Origin: JACKHO01 sp041398745
Lineage (GTDB): Bacteria; Planctomycetota; Planctomycetia; Planctomycetales; Planctomycetaceae
Direction of reading: 5' to 3'
DNA: 64,000 nucleotides
Assembly (NCBI GenBank): GCA_041398745.1
Contig: JAWKUB010000002.1
Coordinates: forward strand, 124,001-188,000
Positions 54,507-63,507 of this stretch are shown piece after piece; positions within the stretch are counted from its first letter, which is position 1, and every line of letters begins with the position of its first letter. Made by a program: the position numbers and the translations under genes. The notes beneath the pieces are model-generated. The model was given only the letters and a program-made list of their open reading frames with translations. It was not told the origin of the DNA and searched no databases.

Positions 54507-55382
54507 TTATTCTTCTCGCCACAACCAGCGGAGTGCGTCGGGAAGTGTGGTACCGCCGTGAATTCCGTTGTGTTGGCCCGATCCGTAAATGAATTTGTAG
54601 TCATAGTGTGCGAACTTCAAAGCAGCCGCCATTTGCTGATTCCCCAGCGGCCATGAACCGTGCGGATTGTCCAAATCGCCCGAGCCATCCTGCAGGAAGA
54701 CGCGCAGCGGTTTACGGTCGGTTTTGCGAATGAGCGCAGGATACACGTGGCCGCCGCGAATGTTGGTAAAGCTGCCGACATGGCTGAGCACTTTGCGGAA
54801 CTCGTCGGGGCGTTCCCAGGCAACAGTGAACGCACAAATGCCACCGGAACTAATTCCGCAAATCGCTCGCTGATTGGGGTCGTCCGTGAGTTTCACGGTC
54901 TTGCCAACTTCCGGAAGGACTTCTTCCAGCAGGAAGCGGGCGTATTGGTCGCTCGGGGTATCGTACTCGAAAGAACGGTTTTCAGGCGTTGGACGCCAGC
55001 CAGCTTCTGGAGGCAGTTCCGGCTTCTTGTGACCCGGGTCAATGAAAATACCAACGGTGACCGGCATATCCCCCTGGTGAATGAGGTTGTCAAACACAAT
55101 GGGAACACGGAAGTCCTGATGCTCGTTCACATAAGCATGACCGTCCTGAAACACCATGACGGCAGCGGGAGATGAACCGTCGTATTGCGCCGGAACATAC
55201 ACCCAGTAACGCCGAATGGTGCCCGGAAAGATTTCACTCTTCAGGACATGCTCGGTCACCTTACCCTGCGGCACACCATCGTGCCGCTGGGAATCGGGAC
55301 CATGAAAATACCGCTCGTCCCCAGCATGCACGGCGGAAACCATGAGTGCCAGGAGACAAGTCAGAGTAAGCAAACTGCGCAT
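54507..55382 (-). CDS. exported esterase of the alpha/beta hydrolase fold (esterase D/enterochelin esterase-like)
   Basis: A 291-residue protein with signal peptide MRSLLTLTCLLALMVSAVHA. The fold is seen in GTIRRYWVYVPAQYDGSSPA, the oxyanion-type VFQDGHAYVN, the nucleophile elbow AICGISSGGICAF (Ser around residue 175), Asp in LQDGSGDLDNP and a catalytic His in GSGQHNGIHGG. It resembles Fes-like or esterase D carbohydrate/feruloyl esterases of the cell surface, probably freeing acyl groups from polysaccharides. It is followed by a membrane protein gene on the same strand. Confidence 0.8.
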   Translation of the reverse strand: MRSLLTLTCLLALMVSAVHAGDERYFHGPDSQRHDGVPQGKVTEHVLKSEIFPGTIRRYWVYVPAQYDGSSPAAVMVFQDGHAYVNEHQDFRVPIVFDNLIHQGDMPVTVGIFIDPGHKKPELPPEAGWRPTPENRSFEYDTPSDQYARFLLEEVLPEVGKTVKLTDDPNQRAICGISSGGICAFTVAWERPDEFRKVLSHVGSFTNIRGGHVYPALIRKTDRKPLRVFLQDGSGDLDNPHGSWPLGNQQMAAALKFAHYDYKFIYGSGQHNGIHGGTTLPDALRWLWREE

Positions 55383-55455
55383 GGAACAGGTTCCCTGTGC
55401 AAATGAAATGAAGAGTGGTTAAAAGTTCGTAATGCAGGCCACTTAAAAATCCGGT

Positions 55456-55479
55456 GGCACAGACATTCCTGTCTGTGCC
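55456..55479 (-). repeat. dispersed GGAA-loop hairpin, copy 5 (best copy)
   Basis: A perfect ten-base-pair stem GGCACAGACA-TTCC-TGTCTGTGCC, the strongest member of the family, in reverse orientation. The reverse strand continues CACCGGATTTTTAAG, matching the tail of copies 4 and 6. It is 73 bases upstream of the esterase start codon, in the gap between it and the large DUF1080 gene. Confidence 0.85.
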
Positions 55480-55527
55480 TTCCCTGAAAATGAACCATCG
55501 TCAGAAAGGTTTTGAAACAGCCTTCAG

Positions 55528-58500
55528 TTACTTCGCAAACATTTCATGTTCCCGATCACCCCGGCTGAGCAAATACGCCATCAAGTCGAGGATTTCGTCC
55601 TCACTCAAGGTGTTGAACAAACCTTTGGGCATCATGGAGACGGTGGACAGACGCATTTCCTCAATTTGCTTGCGGTCCACGCTGACAATTTCATCGGGGT
55701 CGAGCATGTTCGTGTTGATTTTCAGCGAGTCACCAGCGAGGTTCATAATTCGACCAACGACCACTTTGCCGTCGAGTGTCAGAATTTGCACGGCGGCGTA
55801 CTGATCGCTAATCACCTTACTCGGCTCCAGAACCGCTTCGAGCAGATACTTGGAGTCGAACCGTCCCGCGAGTCCGGTGAGGTCGGGACCAATGGCTCCC
55901 CCTTCGCCAGCGAATCGGTGACAACCGAAGCAGTTGACCGCAGCAAACATGCGGCGACCTCGGTCAAAATCACGACCTTTCAGTTCGCCAGTCACTTTGG
56001 GCAACAGTTCATCCAGCGTCCATTCTTTCACGAACGGACGCGGTTCGGCCGACAGCGGACTAACCTGACCTTCCGGTTTCTTTTCCAGAATTGGCTTCAG
56101 GCGTTCCTTCTGCTCGTCAGACAGAATTGCCACGGCGTCGTCTTTCAGTTCAGAAACGAACATGCCGAAGCTCGCACCACCTTTGTATCCGGCGGCACGG
56201 ACAAACCACTCGAAATAGGAGGCGAGCAGTTCGTCGTTCCAGCCGGCTCGCAAATGACGAAGCGACTTGGCGTACGAGATTTGCTCTTCCTGTGTGGGAG
56301 CGTCATTCAACATGGCCACGCCCTTGGCCGCTGCCTCTGGTGCCTGAAGGTGAATGAGCACATCGAGCAGCATGTTGTCGAATTCGTAACGACCGGTTGG
56401 CAACATGGGAGCGAGCGCCTCGACAATGTCGTCACGTACTTCCTCGGTTGGTGGACCGAGTCGCAACAGCGACAACTGCAGAACACGGGCCGCCTGCAAT
56501 GATTGAGCATAGGTCGGCTTACCTTCGGCGGTCAGACGATGGAGTGCTCCCAAGATGGAAACCAGTCGTTCGAGACGTGGGTCGGCAGCGGCGGTTGCCG
56601 TGCTGTATTCAGCAACGGGAGGTGTATCGACACCTTCGCCCGGCTTCTTGGTGGGACGTTCCTGCACGCGAGCCAAGGCCAGCAGTGCTTCCAGGCCAGT
56701 TTGCAAGTGCTTTTCATTCAAGGCACGTTCCGCCCATTCTTCCTGGGGACGATGCTCAATGGCCGTCCGGGCAGCCGTACGAATGTAGCGGTCGCTGTGA
56801 GCCAGATACGGCCACGCGATATCCACGGCATCGGCATGATCACCCAAATGGAGTGCTTCGAGACGATGACGCAGTTTTCGATCATCGGCTCCTGCGGAGT
56901 CAGTGGCGTCTGCCGGAGCGGTTGATTCGCTGCCCGTGTAAGTCACCCGGTACAGCCCAGACTGCACTTTCCGGCCACCAATGGCGAAGTACATCGCACC
57001 ATCGTGGGGATTAATAACAATGTCAGTCAGCGGCAGCGGCGTGCCGGTAATGAATTCGTCAAAGGTCGCCGTGTACGACGAACCATCTGGCTGCATGTGG
57101 ACGGCGTACAGTTTGCCGTAACTCCAGTCGTTGATGAACATCGCCTTTTGGAATTTGGCGGGAAACTTGGCTCCGTAGCCAAATGTCACGCCGGTCGGTG
57201 AACCGGGGCCAATGTTCACAACAGGAGTCACTGTGTCGGCGAAATATTCCGGAAATTTCGCTCCGCCGTTTCGCCAGCCGTAATCCACGCCACTCAGCAC
57301 ATGGCTGATGCGGGTCGGTCGATACCAGGGGACATTCATGTCCCACTCCATATCGGCGTCGTAGGTGAAGAGTTCACCGTCAGCATTGAATGCGGCGTCG
57401 TATTCGTTGCGGAAGCCGACGGTCACGAGTTCCCACTCTTTCCCATCGGGGTCAATCCGACTGACATATCCCCCCGGGGCAGGAACACCCTTCATAAAAC
57501 CACGTCCGTAAAGACGTGGCAGCATGTTGTCTTCATCCCAGATTTTCGGTACTCGCGATGCAGCGAATTCGGTGAGGTCAGTTTTGTTACCACACACGAC
57601 GTAGAGTGATTTTCCATCTGGGGCGAGCAGAATGGCGTGCGGACCGTGTTCGCCGCCGCTGCCCGGCAGGAGTCGCAATGTTTCGACAGAATCGAGCTCA
57701 TCGTTACCGTCGGTGTCACGAACGCGGTAGAGACCACTCTCGTACTTGCCACCGGTGTTGACCACGACGTACAGGCTATCGAAGGCCCACAGCAGACCTT
57801 GTGCTTCTCCGATGTCGACGTTGATTTTCTCGACGACGGTTTCTGTGGCGTCGAGAATTCCTGGAGGAGTAATGCGAAACAGTCCGCCGTATTGATCACA
57901 AGCGATGAGTCGGCCTTTAGGATCAACACACATGCTGACCCAGGAGCCTTCCTCATCCTTGGGGACCGAGTGCAACAGCTCGACCTGGAAATCTTTGGCG
58001 ATTTTCATCCGGTCGATGGGAGTCGCTTCCGGTGTCTTCAGTCCAGCGGCAGCCAGCAGTTGTTCTGACGTAATGTTCCAGGGTTGGCCGCCAATTGCCG
58101 CGATGACATCGGCTTTTCGCCAGCTGGCATTCGGTTTGAAATTCACATCGCGCCAGCCTTTGGCGGGCTTTGTTGATACCAGCCACGAATCATCGGTGAC
58201 TTCGGCCCAAGAATCGCGCCAGCCCGACTCAAGTACGAGTTGCACCAGCAGTCCTGCAGCACTCTTCCCGTTTTCAGCCTGAACGGCAATGACGTGTTTG
58301 CCTTCGGGAACTTCCCGGTCAATGAGCTTTGTGACATCAACGGCCACAGGCTCTGACCAGTTGCCATGATCCAGCACCTGCTGACCATCGACGAACACAA
58401 TCATGCGGTCGTCAGCGGTTCCGTAGAGACGGGCGGCGGCGATTGCGCCTTTGACGGTGAATTCCTTTCGGAAGAAAACCTTCTGAGCTGGTTCGCCGTT

Positions 58501-59247
58501 TTCCTGCAGCCAAATCCAGCTCGGCTTGGCAAGGTCAGCAGCTTTCTTCTTCGCAGGCTTCTTCTGCGCGGTCGCCTGAGCCAGCTGCTTGAGTTTGATG
58601 TCTTTGAACTGAGCTTTCATGGCTGGCCCCGCATGCACCTGCAATGCAAGCACTCCACTGGCCTCAGCGTTCTTTTCGTCGCCGTCGGTGATGTCGACTG
58701 TCACAACACCATCAAGCTTGTGAACCAAATGGTTCCCCTGGCAAATGATGGTCAATTCATGCCACTGGGTAAGGTCAACAGCTTCGACCGGTGTGCCAGT
58801 CGGTGAGACTTCCTTTTTACCATCGGCGGTGAGCACCACCTTCTGACCACGCTGCGCGACAATGCCCCGGCCTCGCTCGTCGTAGAGCATTCCGATGTAA
58901 TTCGGGCTGGGATGAATGTCGGCCTGATAGCCTCCCACCACCCACTCCCCGGCGTCCTTCAAATGAGCGGAACGATACTGCACGCCGGAATTGTTATTTC
59001 CTTCCAGGCGGAACTTCAGTCGCAGTTCGAAGTCGCCGACGGTACCGTCCCAAATGAGGAATTTGTTGTGAGGCAGCTTGCCGTCGGTCTGACCGGTGAG
59101 GGCGCCGTCTTCGACGGACCACAAGGAGGGGTCCCCTTTCCACCCGTCCAGATTCTTGCCGTTAAAGAGTGAAACAAACCCGTCATCAGCCAGGACAGTC
59201 GCGCTGCCAACCATCAGCAGCAGCGCGGCACAGAACGCATTTCGCAC
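55528..59247 (-). CDS. DUF1080 + membrane-bound dehydrogenase + cytochrome c giant protein
   Basis: A 1239-residue exported protein. After the signal (MRNAFCAALLLMVGSATVLA) comes a DUF1080 domain (about 22-220: FVSLFNGKNLDGWKGDP, FRLEGNNNSGVQYRSAH), a beta-sandwich (WIWLQENGEPAQKVFFRKEF), a sugar-dehydrogenase-type beta-propeller (about 420-800: FQVELLHSVPKDEEG, VSRIDPDGKEWEL), HEAT-like helices and a C-terminal cytochrome module with CFGCH near residue 1105 and LSTVSMMPKGLFNTLSEDE. The domain set suggests sugar binding, oxidation and electron transfer at the surface. The start is a GTG with GGAGAA nearby. Confidence 0.9.
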   Translation of the reverse strand: MRNAFCAALLLMVGSATVLADDGFVSLFNGKNLDGWKGDPSLWSVEDGALTGQTDGKLPHNKFLIWDGTVGDFELRLKFRLEGNNNSGVQYRSAHLKDAGEWVVGGYQADIHPSPNYIGMLYDERGRGIVAQRGQKVVLTADGKKEVSPTGTPVEAVDLTQWHELTIICQGNHLVHKLDGVVTVDITDGDEKNAEASGVLALQVHAGPAMKAQFKDIKLKQLAQATAQKKPAKKKAADLAKPSWIWLQENGEPAQKVFFRKEFTVKGAIAAARLYGTADDRMIVFVDGQQVLDHGNWSEPVAVDVTKLIDREVPEGKHVIAVQAENGKSAAGLLVQLVLESGWRDSWAEVTDDSWLVSTKPAKGWRDVNFKPNASWRKADVIAAIGGQPWNITSEQLLAAAGLKTPEATPIDRMKIAKDFQVELLHSVPKDEEGSWVSMCVDPKGRLIACDQYGGLFRITPPGILDATETVVEKINVDIGEAQGLLWAFDSLYVVVNTGGKYESGLYRVRDTDGNDELDSVETLRLLPGSGGEHGPHAILLAPDGKSLYVVCGNKTDLTEFAASRVPKIWDEDNMLPRLYGRGFMKGVPAPGGYVSRIDPDGKEWELVTVGFRNEYDAAFNADGELFTYDADMEWDMNVPWYRPTRISHVLSGVDYGWRNGGAKFPEYFADTVTPVVNIGPGSPTGVTFGYGAKFPAKFQKAMFINDWSYGKLYAVHMQPDGSSYTATFDEFITGTPLPLTDIVINPHDGAMYFAIGGRKVQSGLYRVTYTGSESTAPADATDSAGADDRKLRHRLEALHLGDHADAVDIAWPYLAHSDRYIRTAARTAIEHRPQEEWAERALNEKHLQTGLEALLALARVQERPTKKPGEGVDTPPVAEYSTATAAADPRLERLVSILGALHRLTAEGKPTYAQSLQAARVLQLSLLRLGPPTEEVRDDIVEALAPMLPTGRYEFDNMLLDVLIHLQAPEAAAKGVAMLNDAPTQEEQISYAKSLRHLRAGWNDELLASYFEWFVRAAGYKGGASFGMFVSELKDDAVAILSDEQKERLKPILEKKPEGQVSPLSAEPRPFVKEWTLDELLPKVTGELKGRDFDRGRRMFAAVNCFGCHRFAGEGGAIGPDLTGLAGRFDSKYLLEAVLEPSKVISDQYAAVQILTLDGKVVVGRIMNLAGDSLKINTNMLDPDEIVSVDRKQIEEMRLSTVSMMPKGLFNTLSEDEILDLMAYLLSRGDREHEMFAK

Positions 59248-59452
59248 GTCAGTTTCTCCGAGAAATATCTGTAGAACCTTTACAGGCGTCGAATAAGCAA
59301 CTGTTCATGGTAGCGGTCAAGTCGCCGTTCTTCCACTCGCGTCGAAGTGTGGATTGCGTTAACAATTGGAACCTACCTCGGGCTGTCGCGTACACCAATT
59401 TCCGCTATTGTGTTGCTTCCCGTTTCATTTGATCCAACGGCACAACCATTCC

Positions 59453-60079
59453 ATGATTACGAAGATAACCGGCACCCTGCGTCGACTCGATGTCACTGAA
59501 GCGTATGTCGAAGTCGGGGCCTTCGAATATCAGGTGCTCATTCCCGGATTTGTGCGTCGGCAACTGCAGGCCAAAGTGGGTGAAACCGTCTCCCTCATGA
59601 CGATTCAGTATATCGACGGAAACCCACAGAAAGGTGGCCGCATGGTCCCTCGGCTCGTCGGGTTTCAGCATCAGGCGGAGCGGGAATTCTTTGACCTCAT
59701 TTGTCAGGTCGATGGCGTCGGCGTCAAGAAGGCCCTGCAGGCGATGGTGCGTCCGGTACGGGATGTCGCCACCTGCATTGAGGAACAGGACACCAAAGGA
59801 CTCAGTACCCTTCCCGGCATTGGCCCGGCGGTCGCGGAACGAATTATTGCCAAGCTCCGCCGCAAAATGGCCAAGTTTGCACTCCTGATTGAAGAAGAAC
59901 TCCCGGAGGAAAAACGCTCCGACCGCGACGTCATCAACGAAGGTTACGAGGCTTTGGTTGCACTCGGCCACTCCAACGTCGATGCCCGCGAAAAAATCGA
60001 GCAGGCTTTGAAGGAGAAGGGGAAATTCAAGACCGTCGAAGAGCTGTTGCAGCAGATTTACTCGCAACAGCGTTCGTAG
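59453..60079 (+). CDS. ruvA: Holliday junction branch migration protein RuvA
   Basis: A 208-residue RuvA, which binds four-way DNA junctions and recruits the RuvB motor. N-terminal OB fold (MITKITGTLRRLDVTEAYVE), two helix-hairpin-helix motifs (VDGVGVKKALQAMV and STLPGIGPAVAERIIAKL), and the C-terminal domain that contacts RuvB (EGYEALVALGHSNVDARE). The ATG at MITKITG was selected because the OB strand starts there; the frame is open 29 codons upstream. ruvB and ruvC are not in the window. Confidence 0.95.
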   Translation: MITKITGTLRRLDVTEAYVEVGAFEYQVLIPGFVRRQLQAKVGETVSLMTIQYIDGNPQKGGRMVPRLVGFQHQAEREFFDLICQVDGVGVKKALQAMVRPVRDVATCIEEQDTKGLSTLPGIGPAVAERIIAKLRRKMAKFALLIEEELPEEKRSDRDVINEGYEALVALGHSNVDAREKIEQALKEKGKFKTVEELLQQIYSQQRS

Positions 60080-60093
60080 CGATTATCTGAATT

Positions 60094-60113
60094 CACAGAC
60101 AGGAATGTCCGTG
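60094..60113 (+). repeat. dispersed GGAA-loop hairpin, copy 6
   Basis: CACAGACA-GGAA-TGTCCGTG (seven of eight pairs) with the tail GCCACCGG, preceded by GAATT as in copy 4. It begins 14 bases after the ruvA stop, between convergent genes. Confidence 0.75.
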
Positions 60114-60190
60114 CCACCGGTCGTCCTTCGATCATCGGATGCGCGGGAACGAATTTGGAGGCATGGCTGCTACCCATGTAGGTACGTCGC

Positions 60191-63100
60191 CTAATTCAAA
60201 CTGGGTTTCACGCTGTAGCGGCTGGCTTGGAGCGAACGCTCGGCGCGGAGTGGGCGGAGGAGCGTGTCTTCGATGACCGCTTTCCGAATGTTCCAGTCTT
60301 CCTGACTGACCGGGACTTCCTCGACCAGTTCGTCAAGTGTTTCCACCGCCAGTTGCACAGCTTTAATACTGCGGTTGGTGTCGATGGGTTCATACTTGTT
60401 GCGCTCCGATGACTGCATTCTCATGACCCAACGACGTTCCATGACTTCCAGCAATGCATTGATATGGTCCCAACGGTCGAGTGGTGTTTCGACGCTTTCC
60501 GGGAACTGATTCAGCATTTGCAGTGCCGCACAAACATTGCGGACGGAACGATCTTCCGGAGGGGCATAGAGCACACTGTGCAGCCAGTGGTTATACGCCA
60601 ATCGAGGGTCGCCATCCTTTGATTTCGAATAGAGGTGAGCTGCCTCAAAGTGTGCGAAGTCCGAAAGGAGTGGATCGTACGGTGCGCAGAATTGTGTCAG
60701 TGCTTCGATGTCTGCGGCCGTGGGTTGCTCTGTCTGAGCGATGTTTCCAAGCGTTTCCAGATAGGCCTTGCGGCGTGCATCTTCTGAATGCAAGGCGCGT
60801 TTGAGGCCTTCGTGTCGCACTTGAATGAGTTCGGTACGTGGCCGGTCCTGGAGGCGCTGCTTGAGAACTTTGCGATACGCCCAGTAATGATCGGGATTGC
60901 TCGCCATGACAATATACTTCTGTTTGACATCATCCAGGCGATGAGCAATGTCCTCGGGATTCTCGATGTCGGTCAGTCCCGAGCCAAGTGCGGCGGCATG
61001 TGCGGCAAGGCTTTCGCGAGTCTGCAGGGCTTTGGCATCCCAGCGCGCGATTTCCAGTGGGAACTGCCAACTCAGGCGAGGATTGTCGACGGTCGATGCC
61101 TGACCACTCTGACAGTACTCCTGGAAGGACTCAGCGGACAGATAATTCATTCGGGTCGCAACCGACCAGTCCCAGCCCACCCGGCCAAAAACCCGGCGGC
61201 AATGTTCCGCTTGTAGTCGCTCGACCCATTCTTCAGTAACCAGTTCGGTTCTGTGAGGAGTTGCCAGGAACAGCAGCTCACCCGGAGTACACTCGACCAG
61301 GGAAACACTCTCGAACACTTCGGAAAGCGAGACGGAGACATCACGCACAAATTCGGGGCCGAGGTCGAAGTATGCGAGCCGCTGACAGAAAACACCGCCT
61401 TCTGTGAGGTGCTGTTTCACATTCGCGTAGAACTCAACCGTGTAGTTGGCCTGTAATGTCATCCCGGCGGCCTGTGAGGCACTGGCGACGACAACGTCAT
61501 ACTTTTGCGGTGCGGCGGTTGCCATGGCCAGTTGAGTCGGAACGTTCACAACCTGGACGCGGTCATCGCGGAAAACTCCGTCGCCGAATTCTTCGTCCAA
61601 ATGCTGTGAAAGCTCCACGGCCTGAGCACTCGGCTCGACAACCGTGACGGACCGTACGGGGAACTCGAGAGCCGTCGTGACCATGGTGGGCCCGTTGAGT
61701 CCCAGCAGGAGCACGTGATCGGGCTGTTTGGCCAACGTCAGCGGCAGGGCAACTGGTACAATTTCATTCGGGCTGAGCGGCCCAGTGGAACTCGGCGAGG
61801 CAGCGAGTGCCGTGGTAATTCCGTTGTGTTGGATTTCGTACTGATTCGCACGAAACCGCCACACGCTCCAGCGGTCGCTGGAGTTTTCATATTGCGCTAC
61901 GAGACGATGGTCATCGAGCTGGGTCAGCCAGTTGTATTCGGTACCGGTGCGGACGGCGTAGAACGTCTGTGACGAAAACAGGAGGCGTTCCGACTGCTCG
62001 GGTGTGTAATTCGAAAGAGTCAACAGGATGACGGGGATCGTGCAGCAATAGGTCAGTGCCGCAATGGGACGAACACCCCAGGCGAAACTCTTCGTTTGTG
62101 CCCAATCGTATCCCCAAGTCACTGCAACCACGACGAGTGCCCCCCAGGCAACGCATGCAAACGCCGCCGCAGGTGCCCAAGGTGCGATGAGTCCACACAG
62201 CACTCCAACTGAGAGAAATGCAACGGCAAATGCTTGACGAACTTCAACGCCAGAAATCTGGCGGAATAAAGATGCGAGCAACCATCCCAGCGGGAGAGTG
62301 AACAGCGACGTCAACGCCAGCCGGGCACCAAACAGTTTCCATGGACTGCTGACGAATGTGGACAATCGCAGATGAGCAGCAGTCAGTAGTGGGTAACCAG
62401 CGAGGAACGCAGCACACGCAATCGACAGGATGACGAGTTGAGTCATCACCGACGTTCGCTGATTGCCGAAGAGCATGTATGCAGCCGCACCAAGGCAAAT
62501 TCCACCGAACAGCGCCGCACTGGAAAACAAACTCGCAGTGACAAGTTGATGCGCCATGTGAAATGCCGCTGGCAGCAACACACCGACAACACACACGAGC
62601 GCGAGTTGGCTCACGAATTCGCCGGTGGGGAGTGGTTCCGTCGCTGCGTCAGTCTCGGCCAGTGTCTTGGTCATCCATTCGGAAATGGCCAGTGCAAAGG
62701 CGAGGGCCGTCAGGATACCAGCGAGCCAGGTTGTTCCGAGCCAGGGGAGGACTGCGAGCGGAACCAGAAACAGTGCGAGGGTCATCCCGATCAAAGCCGC
62801 AACGGTGCCCGCGCGTTCCTGCGTCCAGGCGGAGCAGAAATGAACGGCAATGAGAAACAGTGGTCCCAGTGCCAGCACGGCGACAAAGGAGAGCAGGAAG
62901 ATGGAATGGGCGTCGGATGAGAATTGCGACCACGCCACGCCCGACAGGCTGCCGGTCATGGAATGCAACAGTGTCGGAACGAGCAGATCCCACGCACCCG
63001 CGACGCACCACCACGCAAACAGCGGAACGCGGTTGAGATGACTTCTCAGCAGCACGCCCGCACCTGCCACGACCCCAGATGCAACTGCGAGCGCGGCCAG

Positions 63101-63301
63101 TGTTTCGGTGTGAAATCCAAACTGCAGGCAGAACCTGGCGACGGCAATAAGCAGCAGGCAGGCGAAGCAGAAGCCCGAGGCGAGCTTGCCCCACGCAACG
63201 GCAGACAGCCATGTCCATAACCGCTGCATCAGCCAGTGTCTGGCGAAGGAGGTCGACGCCAACTGGCGTCCCCACGAGGAGATAAATCCCAATCCGTTCA
63301 T
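60191..63301 (-). CDS. membrane protein with spermidine-synthase-like domain
   Basis: A 1036-residue protein. The first 480 residues have about 13 hydrophobic helices. Then follows a Rossmann-type domain (about 515-735) that looks like polyamine synthase: LLLGLNGPTMVTTALEFP, VVEPSAQAVELSQHL, YDVVVASASQAAGMTLQAN and CTPGELLFLATP, but with the usual acidic catalytic Asp pair not evident. The last 300 residues are helical and may be TPR-like. Fused membrane-spermidine-synthase proteins are widespread and mostly uncharacterised. I chose the start at MNGLGFISSW for an AGG nine bases upstream; earlier in-frame codons exist. Confidence 0.7.
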   Translation of the reverse strand: MNGLGFISSWGRQLASTSFARHWLMQRLWTWLSAVAWGKLASGFCFACLLLIAVARFCLQFGFHTETLAALAVASGVVAGAGVLLRSHLNRVPLFAWWCVAGAWDLLVPTLLHSMTGSLSGVAWSQFSSDAHSIFLLSFVAVLALGPLFLIAVHFCSAWTQERAGTVAALIGMTLALFLVPLAVLPWLGTTWLAGILTALAFALAISEWMTKTLAETDAATEPLPTGEFVSQLALVCVVGVLLPAAFHMAHQLVTASLFSSAALFGGICLGAAAYMLFGNQRTSVMTQLVILSIACAAFLAGYPLLTAAHLRLSTFVSSPWKLFGARLALTSLFTLPLGWLLASLFRQISGVEVRQAFAVAFLSVGVLCGLIAPWAPAAAFACVAWGALVVVAVTWGYDWAQTKSFAWGVRPIAALTYCCTIPVILLTLSNYTPEQSERLLFSSQTFYAVRTGTEYNWLTQLDDHRLVAQYENSSDRWSVWRFRANQYEIQHNGITTALAASPSSTGPLSPNEIVPVALPLTLAKQPDHVLLLGLNGPTMVTTALEFPVRSVTVVEPSAQAVELSQHLDEEFGDGVFRDDRVQVVNVPTQLAMATAAPQKYDVVVASASQAAGMTLQANYTVEFYANVKQHLTEGGVFCQRLAYFDLGPEFVRDVSVSLSEVFESVSLVECTPGELLFLATPHRTELVTEEWVERLQAEHCRRVFGRVGWDWSVATRMNYLSAESFQEYCQSGQASTVDNPRLSWQFPLEIARWDAKALQTRESLAAHAAALGSGLTDIENPEDIAHRLDDVKQKYIVMASNPDHYWAYRKVLKQRLQDRPRTELIQVRHEGLKRALHSEDARRKAYLETLGNIAQTEQPTAADIEALTQFCAPYDPLLSDFAHFEAAHLYSKSKDGDPRLAYNHWLHSVLYAPPEDRSVRNVCAALQMLNQFPESVETPLDRWDHINALLEVMERRWVMRMQSSERNKYEPIDTNRSIKAVQLAVETLDELVEEVPVSQEDWNIRKAVIEDTLLRPLRAERSLQASRYSVKPSLN

Positions 63302-63507
63302 GGCATCCATGCCTAAAGCGAATGAATCGACGAAGTTAATGCACACTCCGGCCACGCCGCTCATGACAAAATGGAGGCAGGGCAGGTGCGGTAGTCCGGG
63401 AAATCTACCGCAATTCGCCAATTGGTCACAAGACGAGTCGCGGCGGTCCTAACTTGTGGTCTTTCAAGGACTTGACTGCGATGAACTGCCTGTTCGTGCG
63501 TCGCCAT

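Noticed and set aside
55546..56502. 318-codon plus-strand frame opposite the DUF1080 giant gene
   Set aside because: Shadow of a gene with clear domains, including the heme motif in this very stretch.
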